From Myxococcales bacterium (GTDB taxonomy: Bacteria > Myxococcota_A > Polyangia > Polyangiales > Polyangiaceae): a DNA stretch of 64,000 bases. Shown one piece after another: positions 52,863-61,806 of the stretch (position 1 is its first letter; each line of letters starts with the position of its first letter). Under the pieces are notes generated by a model that saw nothing but the letters and a program-made list of their open reading frames with translations, ran no database searches and was not told the origin of the DNA. The stretch is from contig SECP01000023.1 in the NCBI GenBank assembly GCA_004193285.1, positions 1-64,000 on the forward strand, written 5' to 3'. A program made the translations under genes and the position numbers.

Positions 52863-54466
52863 CGGCCGCGGAGGTGCGCCGAAACCCCGCGTTTGACCAC
52901 GGTGTCTTGAGCCCAGCTGTCCAGAGTCGCTTCGTGGTCGATCGTGAAGTGCAAGCCGCGGCTCTCCTGGCGGCTCGCCGCCGACGCGATGATGAGCTGC
53001 GCGACCGTCGCGATATTTCGAAGCTCCAAGAGGTCGCGGGTGACGAGGTGACGCCAGTAATACTCGCGGATCTCCTCTTCCAGCAGCGCAACCCGGCGAC
53101 CGGCGCGGCGCAGGCGCGCGTCGCTGCGCACGATGCCGACGTAGTTCCACATCAAGCGCCGCAGCTCGTCCCAATTGTGACTCACCACGACCGCCTCGTC
53201 GCTCGGGGCGGCGGAGCCGGTCTGCCACTCCGGCACGCTGGGGTGAGGAGCCGCCCGCAGCTCCTCCAGCTGCCCCACCAAGCGCTCCACGGCGCGACGA
53301 GCAAACACCAAGCCTTCCAGCAGTGAGTTGGAGGCCAGGCGGTTCGCGCCGTGCAGGCCCGTACAGGCCGTCTCGCCGATCGCCCACAAGCCGGGCAGCG
53401 TGGTGCGGCCGTGGAGATCGGACGTGACGCCGCCGCACATGTAGTGCGCAGCCGGCACCACCGGGATCGGCTCACGCGTCATGTCGATGCCGAAGCGCAT
53501 GCACTCCGCGTGAATGTTCGGAAAGCGCGAGCGAACGAAATCCGCCGGGCGGCCCGAGATGTCCAGCAGCACGTGCTCGCTGCCGGAGCGCTTCATCTCG
53601 TAGTCGATGGCGCGCGCGACCACGTCGCGAGGCGCGAGGTCCGAGAGCGCGTGGTGACGCGCCATGAAGGCCTCGCCGGTCAGGGTGCGGAGCACCGCGC
53701 CTTCCCCGCGCAAGGCCTCGCTCACCAAGAAGCTCTTGGCGCGGGGCTCGTAGAGCACGGTCGGGTGAAACTGATAAAACTCCATGTTGGCGACCTCCGC
53801 GCCCGCGCGGAACGCCATCGCCACGCCGTCGCCGGTCGCGACGTCGGGGTTGGACGTGTAGAGGTACACTTTGCCCGCGCCGCCGGTGGCAAGCACGGTA
53901 GCCCGCGACAAGATCGTTTTCACTTGCCCGGCGCGCTCGTCCAGCACGTAAGCGCCGACGCACTGGTCGGGGCCGCCGAACTTGCTGAGCGTGATGAGAT
54001 CCACGCCCATGTGCCATTCCAGGAGCGTGATGTTGGGGCTGGCCCGCACCGCGTCCAGGAGCGCGCGCTCGATCTCGCGACCCGAAATGTCACCCGCGTG
54101 CACGATGCGCCGCTCGCTGTGGCCTCCTTCGCGGCCAAGCTCGTACTGCCCGTCGCCGTCACGCGAAAAGCGCGCGCCGGTTTCCGCCAGCCATTGAATG
54201 GCTTCCGGCGCCTCGCGCGCGCAGATGTCGACCACGACTTGATGGCAGAGCCCGGCTCCCGCCACCATCGTGTCCTCCACGTGCTTCTCGAACGAATCTT
54301 CCGGTGAGAGCACCGCCGCGACGCCGCCCTGGGCCCAGCTCGTCGCGGCCTCGGACGCCTCGCGCTTGGTAACGACGACGACGTGACCGTACGTCTGCGC
54401 GCGGAGCGCGAACGAGAGACCGGCGATGCCACTACCGAGAATCAGGAAGTCCGTGGTGATTTGCAT
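52859..54466 (-). CDS. nadB: L-aspartate oxidase
   Basis: NadB oxidises L-aspartate to iminoaspartate with FAD, the first step of de novo NAD synthesis. It has 535 residues, as expected. The FAD-binding Rossmann motif is ILGSGIAGLSFAL at the N-terminus. Further blocks include TSWAQGGVAAVLSPEDSFE, AAHYMCGGVTSDLHGRTTLPGLWAIGETACTGLHGANRLASNSLLEGLVF and the C-terminal helical domain LRRLMWNYVGIVR. nadA and nadC are not nearby. It heads a four-gene operon with CPBP, patatin and Tudor-like genes, all packed or overlapping. Confidence 0.95.
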   Translation of the reverse strand: MQITTDFLILGSGIAGLSFALRAQTYGHVVVVTKREASEAATSWAQGGVAAVLSPEDSFEKHVEDTMVAGAGLCHQVVVDICAREAPEAIQWLAETGARFSRDGDGQYELGREGGHSERRIVHAGDISGREIERALLDAVRASPNITLLEWHMGVDLITLSKFGGPDQCVGAYVLDERAGQVKTILSRATVLATGGAGKVYLYTSNPDVATGDGVAMAFRAGAEVANMEFYQFHPTVLYEPRAKSFLVSEALRGEGAVLRTLTGEAFMARHHALSDLAPRDVVARAIDYEMKRSGSEHVLLDISGRPADFVRSRFPNIHAECMRFGIDMTREPIPVVPAAHYMCGGVTSDLHGRTTLPGLWAIGETACTGLHGANRLASNSLLEGLVFARRAVERLVGQLEELRAAPHPSVPEWQTGSAAPSDEAVVVSHNWDELRRLMWNYVGIVRSDARLRRAGRRVALLEEEIREYYWRHLVTRDLLELRNIATVAQLIIASAASRQESRGLHFTIDHEATLDSWAQDTVVKRGVSAHLRGR

Positions 54467-54651
54467 GGGGGAAGCGAGACGAGGCGACGAAGGACCTGCG
54501 CTTCATAGCAGGCCCCGCGCCCGGAAGAAGCGCCACCCCTACACGTTGCGTATGCGCCGGCCTTTTGGCCGAGAAATCTGGGCATTTTTGTGGGCTCGGC
54601 GGGGCGCCGCGATGCCTCGCATGGGCTAGGCTTCGAGCCGAGGAAGAAACC
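54467..54651. promoter_or_regulatory. Divergent region between nadB and etfB
   Basis: The region holds both promoters. A short hairpin CGGCC-tttt-GGCCG spans 54558-54571. AGAAATCTGGGCATTTTTG follows, an AT-richer stretch suitable for a promoter. A GAGGAAG ribosome site precedes the etfB GTG start. Confidence 0.4.
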
Positions 54652-55479
54652 GTGAAAGTCCTAGTCGCGCTCAAGCGGGTTGCCGATCCCGACAACGCAA
54701 ATAAGGTGAAAATCGCCGCCGGCGGCGCCGCCGTCGACACCACCGGCTTGGAGTGGAAGCCAAACCCCTTCGACGAGTACGCGCTCGAGGCCGCGCTGCG
54801 GCTGACCGAAAACGGCAAAGCGCCGAAGGCGCGCCTCGGAGAAGTCGTGGTCGTCACCGTCGGGCCGAAAGAGGCGGAGCAGACCCTGCGCGCCGCGCTC
54901 GCCACCGGCGCCGACCGCGCCATCCGGGTGGAGGCGACCGACGACCAGCTGGACGGCGGCCTGGTCGCCGCAGCGCTCAAAGTCATCGTCGAGGCGGAGA
55001 AGCCGGACCTCGTGCTGATGGGCAAGCAGGCAGTCGACGGCGACAGCAACCAGGTCGGCCAAATCTTGGCCGAGCAGCTGGACTGGCCGATGGCCACGTT
55101 TGCCGCGACCATCAAAGAGGAAGAGGGCGCGCTGCTCGTCGGTCGCGAGGTGGACGGCGGAGTCCTCACGCTCCGGGTCAAGCTTCCCGCGGTGGTGACG
55201 GTAGACCTGCGCATCGTGGCGCCGCACAGCGTCTTTTCGAAGGTCACCGAGCCGACCCACAAGTACGGCGACGGCGTGCGGTTCGCGCCGCTGCCAGCCA
55301 TCATGGCGGCGAAGAAGAAGCCGCTCGACGTGAAGGCTTTGGCGGACGTCACGGGGGGCGCCACGCTCACCACGAAGTACGTCAAGTTCGAGCGCCCGGG
55401 GCAACGCGCCGCCGGGATCAAGGTCAAGGATGTTACCGAGCTGGTGGAAAAGCTCGCCAACGTGGCGAAGGTGATCTGA
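54652..55479 (+). CDS. etfB: Electron transfer flavoprotein, beta subunit
   Basis: EtfB carries electrons from acyl-CoA dehydrogenases to the respiratory chain together with EtfA. The GTG at 54652, preceded by GAGGAAG, starts KVLVALKRVADPDNANKVKI, the conserved N-terminus; upstream codons do not match. It has 275 residues. The AMP/flavin-binding signature region includes VLMGKQAVDGDSNQVGQILAEQLDWP. The gene is followed directly by etfA, with no base between stop and start. Confidence 0.94.
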   Translation: MKVLVALKRVADPDNANKVKIAAGGAAVDTTGLEWKPNPFDEYALEAALRLTENGKAPKARLGEVVVVTVGPKEAEQTLRAALATGADRAIRVEATDDQLDGGLVAAALKVIVEAEKPDLVLMGKQAVDGDSNQVGQILAEQLDWPMATFAATIKEEEGALLVGREVDGGVLTLRVKLPAVVTVDLRIVAPHSVFSKVTEPTHKYGDGVRFAPLPAIMAAKKKPLDVKALADVTGGATLTTKYVKFERPGQRAAGIKVKDVTELVEKLANVAKVI

Positions 55480-56454
55480 ATGGCAAACGTGCTCGTCGTC
55501 GCAGAGCTTTCGGAAGACGGTAAGCTCAAAAAGTCCACCCTCAGCGCGATCACGTTCGCGCGACAAGCGCTGCCGGTCGTGGGCGGCGCGCTCAACATCG
55601 TCGTGCTCGGAGCCAGCACGGCGGAGGCCGCTGCGGAGCTCGCGGGCTTCGGCGCGGCCAAAATCATCGCGGTAGAGGACCCTTCCCTCGCGCACTACAC
55701 GGCCGAGCACTACGCGCCCACGGTGGCCGCGGCGGCGCAGGGCAGCTCGCTCGTCGTCGCCACCGCGACGAGCTTCGGCAAGGATCTCCTGCCGCGGGTC
55801 GCGGCGCGCCTCGGCGCCGCCTACGCCGGGGATTGCTCTGGAGTCTCGGCCGAGGGCGGCAAGCTCCTTTACAAGCGGCCGATGTTCGCAGGCAACGCCA
55901 GCGGCTACTGCACGCTGGAGACGACCGTGCAGGTCGCTACCGCTCGCCAGAGCGAGTTTTCGCCCGCGGAGCCGAGTGGCGGCAGCTCGCCGGTGGAGAA
56001 GCTCGCCAAGGCGGCCGTAGGCGCCGCCGCCGCGCGTGTCGAGTTCGTCGGCTTGGAGGCCGTCAAGAGCGCGCGGCCGGACCTGGGTGACGCGAAGGTC
56101 GTCGTGTCCGGTGGCCGCGGCCTCAAAGAAAAATTCTTCGAGGTCATGGAGCCGCTCGCGGACGCGGTCGGAGCCGCCATCGGCGCGAGCCGCGCGGCCG
56201 TGGACGCAGGCTACGCGCCCGGCGACTTCCAGGTCGGCCAGACGGGGAAGATCGTCGCGCCCCAGCTCTACATCGCGGTCGGCATCTCCGGCGCCATCCA
56301 GCACATTGCCGGCATGAAGAGCTCCAAGGTGATCGTGGCCATCAACAAGGACGCGGAGGCCCCGATCTTCCAGATCGCGGACTACGGCCTGGTGGCTGAC
56401 ATGTTCCAGGCGGTGCCGGCCCTCACGGCGGAACTGAAAAAACGTCACGGGTAG
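55480..56454 (+). CDS. etfA: Electron transfer flavoprotein, alpha subunit
   Basis: EtfA binds FAD and pairs with EtfB. ATG 55480 follows the etfB stop directly (TGAATG). The 324 residues include the N-terminal domain and the C-terminal FAD-binding domain with VVSGGRGLKEKF, YAPGDFQVGQTGKIVAPQLYIAVGISGAIQHIAGMKSSKVIVAINKDAEAPIF, the hallmark of the family. The downstream tRNA gene begins about 100 bases later. Confidence 0.95.
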   Translation: MANVLVVAELSEDGKLKKSTLSAITFARQALPVVGGALNIVVLGASTAEAAAELAGFGAAKIIAVEDPSLAHYTAEHYAPTVAAAAQGSSLVVATATSFGKDLLPRVAARLGAAYAGDCSGVSAEGGKLLYKRPMFAGNASGYCTLETTVQVATARQSEFSPAEPSGGSSPVEKLAKAAVGAAAARVEFVGLEAVKSARPDLGDAKVVVSGGRGLKEKFFEVMEPLADAVGAAIGASRAAVDAGYAPGDFQVGQTGKIVAPQLYIAVGISGAIQHIAGMKSSKVIVAINKDAEAPIFQIADYGLVADMFQAVPALTAELKKRHG

Positions 56455-56467
56455 CCTCAGTGCGTCC

Positions 56468-56496
56468 TTGACAGGTCGGGTCTCGGCAATCATTCT
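56468..56496 (+). promoter_or_regulatory. Possible tRNA-Pro promoter
   Basis: TTGACA (56468-56473) is a perfect -35 element. The hexamer CATTCT (56491-56496) 17 bp later agrees with TATAAT at only three positions. A self-complementary AAAGGCCGGCCTTT follows at 56526-56539. Position upstream of the tRNA makes a promoter plausible. Confidence 0.4.
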
Positions 56497-56552
56497 CCCG
56501 CCCCTCTGACAGGCCCGCCTCGCAAAAAGGCCGGCCTTTCCGAGACCCCACT

Positions 56553-56626
56553 CGGGGCGTAGCGCAGTTTGGTAGCGCGCACGGTTCGGGTCCGTGAGGT
56601 CGGCAGTTCGAATCTGCCCGCCCCGA
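56553..56626 (+). tRNA. tRNA-Pro(CGG)
   Basis: The acceptor stem CGGGGCG/CGCCCCG is perfect, with discriminator A at 56626 and no encoded CCA. The D arm is GCGC-AGTTTGGTA-GCGC, the anticodon stem CACGG/CCGTG with loop TTCGGGT gives anticodon CGG, and the T arm is GGCAG-TTCGAAT-CTGCC. It reads CCG proline codons, which are abundant in such GC-rich genes. Its 3' part is duplicated 191 bp downstream. Confidence 0.95.
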
Positions 56627-56672
56627 CTGAGTGGAAAAAAGAGACGGCCCTGGTCGACATCGACCGGGGCCG
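56596..56672 (+). repeat. 77-bp direct repeat, copy 1 (tRNA 3' half plus terminator)
   Basis: This stretch covers the last 31 bases of tRNA-Pro from the variable loop and continues through the downstream terminator stem. It is identical by eye to 56787-56863. Confidence 0.93.
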
Positions 56673-56680
56673 TTTGCTTT
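56644..56680 (+). terminator. Intrinsic terminator of tRNA-Pro
   Basis: ACGGCCC (56644-56650) pairs with GGGCCGT (56667-56673), enclosing GGTCGA/TCGACC and one T-G pair; TTTGCTTT follows. The duplicated copy at 56787-56863 keeps the stem except for its outermost pair and lacks the T-rich tail. Confidence 0.85.
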
Positions 56681-56702
56681 GAGCCAACCTGCTTCAGCAA
56701 CC

Positions 56703-56778
56703 GTTTGGGGCTGGGACCCCAAACCCAAGGGTGGGGCCCCGCTGAATTTACTTCAGCGGGGCGGGAGCGGAGCTCCCG
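56703..56778. other. Cluster of three perfect hairpins
   Basis: Three inverted repeats follow each other: GTTTGGGG/CCCCAAAC (56703-56724, loop 6), GCCCCGCTGAA/TTCAGCGGGGC (56736-56762, loop 5) and CGGGAGC/GCTCCCG (56762-56778, loop 3). Together with the tRNA terminator they nearly fill the space between the two 77-bp repeats. No protein frame explains them. Confidence 0.8.
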
Positions 56779-56786
56779 ATGACAGC

Positions 56787-56863
56787 GAGGTCGGCAGTTC
56801 GAATCTGCCCGCCCCGACTGAGTGGAAAAAAGAGACGGCCCTGGTCGACATCGACCGGGGCCG
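56787..56863 (+). repeat. 77-bp direct repeat, copy 2 (tRNA fragment, att-like)
   Basis: This is a copy of 56596-56672, with the T arm, the 3' acceptor strand, discriminator and terminator stem, but no 5' half. It cannot fold as a tRNA. Duplicated tRNA 3' ends are the usual mark of integrase-type attachment sites; no integrase is visible here. Confidence 0.88.
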
Positions 56864-57336
56864 CGCGACTGGATGCCGCGCGTTCCGAGAACCGCAGTGA
56901 ACGCTCGAACCGTTGGAGCCCATCGCCTGCACATCGGTGTTCGTCCTCGCGACGCCACCAAACCGCCAATCACCGTCATCGTCCTCACGACGGACACTGG
57001 CAAGCAGAGCTCTCGCGGGCACTTCCCCTTGGGTCCACCCCGGACGAAGAATCTTCAGATCCCGACCAAGGACACGAGCGCCATGAGCCGCCCTCCGATC
57101 TTGTCCGGTTGATGATGTGGCACGAGGTTAGACGGAGCGCTCGAGGGCGGTCGTGCTGGCGCCTTGTTCGATGTGTGAAGCGGCGGGTAGAAAGCTTTCG
57201 CGCAGGCGAACGTGATTGCCCCACCCTTGACGCCTCCGTCGCCCCGAACGAGTGTTCCCTCGGTGAGGAAGGAGGGAATCTCTCAGGTGGTCTCAGGGTG
57301 TTGTTCGCGGTGTGCCCTGCGCAGGGGCGATTAGTC
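56864..57336. other. Region between tRNA fragment and effector-like cassette
   Basis: About 470 bp hold no convincing gene. The open frame of the next gene runs through it back to 56779, but the translated segment is Arg/Ser-rich, without domain character, and passes through the tRNA fragment. Base composition is somewhat less GC-rich than in neighbouring genes. A GGAAGGAGG sequence (near 57267) is too far from the likely start to act as its ribosome site. Confidence 0.45.
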
Positions 57337-59271
57337 GTGGCCCGGCCGATCCGCGTTTTGTTGCGACCCCTTCCGCTTCCTGGCGGTGAAGCGCGGCCCT
57401 ACCTCGTGCGCGGCTGCAGCATCGGCTTGCAAGCTTGGTCAGCCGGCTCCTCGAAGGCGAAGCCCAATGCGCCCACGGACGCGAAGCTGGTGTTCCAAGC
57501 GCGCTGCCTGAAGGATGCGCGCGACAGCACGCCCCAGAAGACCCTGGAGCTTGGCGAGATCAGCGGACAGCTGGAGATTTCCACGCTCGGCGACCCGCGC
57601 TTCACCGTCGCCTCCGTCCCGGAGCAGATCAATGACCCCAAGGCGACCGCCGCGAACAGCGTCACTTTTTTGCGCACCATCGGGCTTAGCTTCGGTGCAG
57701 AATTTCGTAGCGCCCCGCCATCGCTGTTCTTGCTGCTGGATGACGCGGATCTGGAAGGCATCCATCACGTCGAGCTGGTGGTGACGCTCAGCGTGGCCGG
57801 CGCCACGGAAGCCGCCGCCACCGTCAACGACGTGCTGGACATCCCGCTCAAGCGGGAGTTTCTAGCGCTCAATCTCCTGGACGAGGTGGGTGACCCGCTC
57901 GCCTCTCAAGACATATCCTTGAGCTACGCCGAGGGGACCTCCGTCGAGCTCACGACGGACGCCAAGGGTCAGGTGCGCGTGCAGAACCCGCCCGGCGGGG
58001 CCGAGGCGCTTTTCGGTTTCCCGAGCTTGGATGCGATCCGCAACGAGCTGAAGCGGCGCTGGGACAAGCCGCGTAACAAGCCGCGCCTGCGCGGCAATCG
58101 GGCCGTATCCGTCGTCTCGATGACGGACACGCTGGACGCGGAAGTCACCCTGGCTCCGGGCGTTCGCAGCGTGAGCCTGCAGCCCCGCGTCGAGCTCGTG
58201 CGCTTCGTCGGCTTGTTCTTCGAAACCAGCAAAGCGTTCCTCCTGCCCGCCGCCAAGGCCCGACTCGGTGAGCTCCAGGCGCTCTACGACGCCCACCCCA
58301 CGAGCACGCTCCTGGTGGTCGGGCACGCCGATCGCGCTGGCGGTAGCAGCTACAACGACCAGCTCTCGCTGGAGCGCGCCGACGCGATGGCCAGCTTTTT
58401 GAAGGACGAGGTGGACGGCTTCACCAAGTTCTACGAGCCCAGCGTGGCCAAGGAGAAGCGCTGGGGCGATCGAGAAGACCGCATGATGCTGAAGTCGCTC
58501 GACGACGGCGCCGCGCTGTTTGCTTCGGGTGATCCCGTGCAGGCATTCCGCAACTCGCGCAGCATCCAAGAGACAGGGCCGACCGGGCCCGTCACGCGCA
58601 AAGCCTTGGTTGGCGAGTACATGGCGTCCGACCAGGCGGTGCTGCCTGCCAGCATGGAGCTCGTCACTCACGGTTGCGGCGAAAACTTCCCCGACGTGTC
58701 GACGAGGGATGGCGTGGCCGAAGAAGAGAATCGACGCGTCGAGCTGTTCTTCTTCGACACCGGCTTCGGCGTGCAGCCGGCGCCGCCGGGCAAGAGCTCC
58801 GGCCCGAACAGCACTGCGTATCCAGAGTGGCGCCGCCGTGCCGAGCAGACGCACGAGTTCGATCTGCGCCTCGGCGAGACGCGCTTGCTACGGCTGCGTC
58901 TGCTGGACAGCGCTCATCAGCCACTCTCCGGCATGGATTGGAGCATCTTGCACGAGTTCGGTACGGAGACGGGCCAAACCGACGACGCGGGCAACCTCAC
59001 GGCGCGCATCCCGGCGCGCGTAGAGAGCGCGGTGCTGGTTCACGACTTCGGCGCCCTCGACCTGGGCATCATCCTGTTTCCGCCGGTCGAAGAGGTGCTG
59101 GGAACGCAACTACGCCTGAACAACCTCGGCTACGAGTGCCCGACCCAGGGCACGCTCGATACGGAGACGCAGGACGCTTTGCTCGACTTCCAGTTCGACC
59201 ACGATCTCGACGAAACGGGCAGCATGGATCAGCCCACCCTGAGCAAGCTTCAGGAGATTTATGGCCAGTAA
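57337..59271 (+). CDS. OmpA-like and peptidoglycan-binding protein (T6SS/VgrG-accessory type)
   Basis: The start is uncertain; I give GTG 57337 (644 residues), with GTG 57298 as alternative. A beta-rich N-terminal region (to about 160) precedes a carboxypeptidase-regulatory-like segment (LNLLDEVGDPLASQDISLSYAEGT, TTDAKGQVRVQNPPGGAEALFGF). An OmpA-type domain follows (FFETSKAFLLPAAKARLGELQALYDAHPTSTLLVVGHADRAGGSSYNDQLSLERADAM) with the WGDREDRMML block of VgrG-associated relatives. A second regulatory module and a C-terminal peptidoglycan-binding domain (LRLNNLGYECPTQGTLDTETQDALLDFQFDHDLDETG) close it. No signal peptide is obvious, which fits contact-dependent delivery rather than Sec export. 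Confidence 0.75.
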   Translation: MARPIRVLLRPLPLPGGEARPYLVRGCSIGLQAWSAGSSKAKPNAPTDAKLVFQARCLKDARDSTPQKTLELGEISGQLEISTLGDPRFTVASVPEQINDPKATAANSVTFLRTIGLSFGAEFRSAPPSLFLLLDDADLEGIHHVELVVTLSVAGATEAAATVNDVLDIPLKREFLALNLLDEVGDPLASQDISLSYAEGTSVELTTDAKGQVRVQNPPGGAEALFGFPSLDAIRNELKRRWDKPRNKPRLRGNRAVSVVSMTDTLDAEVTLAPGVRSVSLQPRVELVRFVGLFFETSKAFLLPAAKARLGELQALYDAHPTSTLLVVGHADRAGGSSYNDQLSLERADAMASFLKDEVDGFTKFYEPSVAKEKRWGDREDRMMLKSLDDGAALFASGDPVQAFRNSRSIQETGPTGPVTRKALVGEYMASDQAVLPASMELVTHGCGENFPDVSTRDGVAEEENRRVELFFFDTGFGVQPAPPGKSSGPNSTAYPEWRRRAEQTHEFDLRLGETRLLRLRLLDSAHQPLSGMDWSILHEFGTETGQTDDAGNLTARIPARVESAVLVHDFGALDLGIILFPPVEEVLGTQLRLNNLGYECPTQGTLDTETQDALLDFQFDHDLDETGSMDQPTLSKLQEIYGQ

Positions 59272-59301
59272 GCCCAACGGCGCACGGCGCGCGAGAACGA
59301 C

Positions 59302-61806
59302 ATGGACGTAGAGCTACGCATCGAAGTCGTCGGCGCTCAGGGCGGTAGCGTGGTCGTGCCCGACGCGTGGATCTATGTGCGGCAAGGCAGCGCTATCACG
59401 GTTGGGCACACCGACGCGTTCGGCCGGGTCCGGGCTCTCAAGGCGAACAAGAACGCCTCGCACCCTTGGGAATATACGGAGACGTTCGTGCTCGCCGTCG
59501 GCGCGCAGGTCGACTTTTACCACAGCGCAGGCAAGGCTCCGATTGCGAACGCCGTGCTTTCGGAGCAGGCGCTCTCGACCGCGTTCGAGCCGATCACGGT
59601 TCCTTCGCCGGCTCCTCAGACCGTGCAGGTCGGCGGGACGGGCACGAACACCCTCGCGATCGCGCCGCTCGCGAAGATCACGCTCACGCCGCACGTGCTG
59701 CAGCTTACGAGCCCGCGCGAGCTCGATATCGTGCCGGTAACGTTCACGTCGTTTTCACCCACGTATCAAACGGATTCGCTGCGCCAAGGCAACCAGGCGT
59801 TTCCGGCACCGCCGGCTCCACCATTTCCTCCGCTCAGCCCGACCAGCCCGGGCCTGACCGAGACCGAAGACGCGGTCGCGAGGCCGCCCACCGCCGCCGT
59901 GCGGCCACGCGAGCGCGCGCCGCGCATCAGCGGGACGGTGGACGCAGCCGCCACTAGGGTGCGCATCCGCGTGCTCGATGCGCAAGGAAACGCGCTGCAA
60001 CTGCGCGCCAATGGCAACAGCACGACCAACGTGACCGAAGTGCCCGCCACGCTGCTGCCTGCTGGCAGCGGCAATCGCGGATTCCAAGTCGACCTTTTGT
60101 TCGCCGATCCGCCCAGGAGCTTTGGCAGTGTCCAGGTGCTGGCGATCGTGGACGGCTTGCCCAAGCCAACCCTGGAGGCTGCTTCTTATCTATTGCTAGG
60201 CATCGAAGCGGCCCTCGTCGATGACGCGGAGACGAATCTGGACGGCTCGCAGCTGGGTCCGATTCGCGACGAAGCCGACGACAAGATCGTGATCGACTTC
60301 CTGGTGTCGCCACAAGGCGCCGCTACCGTTCAGCCGCTCAACGCCGCCGAGCAGGCCGCGCGCGCCGCCCAGCTGGTTGGCAAGAACGCGACGCAACAGG
60401 CGACCATCAATAGAGCGTGGACGAGGTATCAGAGCGACAAAGCCAAGGCCTCCAATCGAGGCGACCTCGGTGCCCAGACGCGCGTGCGCCGCATGGTCTG
60501 CCACGACATTCGGTTTCGGCCGCGCCCGCTGCCTAGTGCGCCGACGACGCAGGTTCAGACGCCGGAAATGCCGATGTGGATGGGAGAGCTGCACCTGGCG
60601 GGATTGAGCCGTGCGCTGTGCGAGGAGTGGCTGCAACGGCGCAAGCACGCGCTCCCGCCCACGCCGCCGCCCGCGGCCGGCACAGCGCCGCCGCCGGCCG
60701 CGCCTCTGCTCACGTTGTCGTTCAACTGGGCGCTGGCGATGAACTGGGACGCCCCCAACAGCGCCGCCACGACGCGACCCTTCACGTACAATCAGACCTT
60801 CAACGCCAGCGTCTCCATCGCCTTGGATTTGGACAACGCAGACGTGCTGAAGGGCGTGACCAACAATGTCGCGACTCAGGCCTTCGGTGCCAATGCCCCC
60901 ACGGCGCTACAATTTCCGGTGACGACGCGGCGCGCACCGCAGGTTCGCTTCGACGACCAGCGGCCCTGGGGACGCCTGGCCGGCGCGCAGGCCATCATCA
61001 CGACCAGCGTCGAGTTTCAGCCGCCCATCACCGTGAACAACGACGAGGTCATTCGCGGAGGTGACGCCGCGCTGGCCATCCAACAATTGCAACTCGACAA
61101 CGTGGCCTATCGGCCCGGCAATGACCCGCAAGGCACCGCCTTCGTTGCTCCGGCGAACCTCGACATCAAGGTTCCCACCGTGCGCTTGCTAGGCACGACG
61201 CCGAACGCCGCCGCCGTCAATGCGCTCATCGACGCCTTGGTCGCCGAGTTCATCACCGCCAACCCGACCGCGGCCCGCCTGGGGCTGCTGACGCTAGCGC
61301 GCTGGCAAAATACCGTACGCCTCATCATCAACCACGAAAGCATCGGGATGCAGCATTTCGAGACCCGAGGCGCCGCCCGACGCACCTTCGGCTTGGTGGC
61401 GTTCGGTCACGAGCAACACCAGCCACTGTTCGGCGCTCCAGCGGGCTTCGGCTTGGGACAACTCGACAATCCGCCGGTCAGCCGCGATCAGATGTTCGAC
61501 TTTCTGGAGGGTCTGCGCGCCTCGGTGGACTTGATCATGGATGCCAAGGCCAGGGTAGCCTTCAACCTGGTCTCGCCCCATACCACCACCATCGCGGCGG
61601 CCACGATCTCGGCCGTCTTTCAGCGCCAGATGGTCCGCGCGTACAACGGATTTTCCGAGCTTCGCTTCAGGAACGGGGCCTTCGAGCTCTTCCCGACTAC
61701 CTCTGCGGATCGCCTGCAATACTGCAACAGCGTCCTCGGAACCACCGTGCAGTACAACGGCGTCAACGTCGCGGCGCCGTTCACCGCCGCGGATTTCGGG
61801 CCATGA
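59302..61806 (+). CDS. Large putative effector with C-terminal lysozyme/transglycosylase-like domain
   Basis: This 834-residue protein starts at ATG 59302, 30 nt after the previous stop. There is no signal peptide. The N-terminus (MDVELRIEVVGAQGGSVVVPDAWIYVRQG) is a carboxypeptidase-regulatory-like module; several beta-rich modules and a Pro-rich linker (170-190) follow. The C-terminal part has RLIINHESIGMQHFE, PLFGAPAGFGLGQLDNPP and MVRAYNGFSELRFRNG. This is the pattern of a catalytic Glu followed by a GxGLxQ turn and a YNG motif seen in lysozyme-like muramidases/transglycosylases. A peptidoglycan hydrolase role is inferred. Its stop overlaps the next gene (ATGA). Confidence 0.68.
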   Translation: MDVELRIEVVGAQGGSVVVPDAWIYVRQGSAITVGHTDAFGRVRALKANKNASHPWEYTETFVLAVGAQVDFYHSAGKAPIANAVLSEQALSTAFEPITVPSPAPQTVQVGGTGTNTLAIAPLAKITLTPHVLQLTSPRELDIVPVTFTSFSPTYQTDSLRQGNQAFPAPPAPPFPPLSPTSPGLTETEDAVARPPTAAVRPRERAPRISGTVDAAATRVRIRVLDAQGNALQLRANGNSTTNVTEVPATLLPAGSGNRGFQVDLLFADPPRSFGSVQVLAIVDGLPKPTLEAASYLLLGIEAALVDDAETNLDGSQLGPIRDEADDKIVIDFLVSPQGAATVQPLNAAEQAARAAQLVGKNATQQATINRAWTRYQSDKAKASNRGDLGAQTRVRRMVCHDIRFRPRPLPSAPTTQVQTPEMPMWMGELHLAGLSRALCEEWLQRRKHALPPTPPPAAGTAPPPAAPLLTLSFNWALAMNWDAPNSAATTRPFTYNQTFNASVSIALDLDNADVLKGVTNNVATQAFGANAPTALQFPVTTRRAPQVRFDDQRPWGRLAGAQAIITTSVEFQPPITVNNDEVIRGGDAALAIQQLQLDNVAYRPGNDPQGTAFVAPANLDIKVPTVRLLGTTPNAAAVNALIDALVAEFITANPTAARLGLLTLARWQNTVRLIINHESIGMQHFETRGAARRTFGLVAFGHEQHQPLFGAPAGFGLGQLDNPPVSRDQMFDFLEGLRASVDLIMDAKARVAFNLVSPHTTTIAAATISAVFQRQMVRAYNGFSELRFRNGAFELFPTTSADRLQYCNSVLGTTVQYNGVNVAAPFTAADFGP

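Noticed and set aside
56779..57297. ATG at 56779 as start of the OmpA-like gene
   Set aside because: The frame would translate the tRNA fragment and the terminator stem and then low-complexity Arg/Ser sequence with no domain character.
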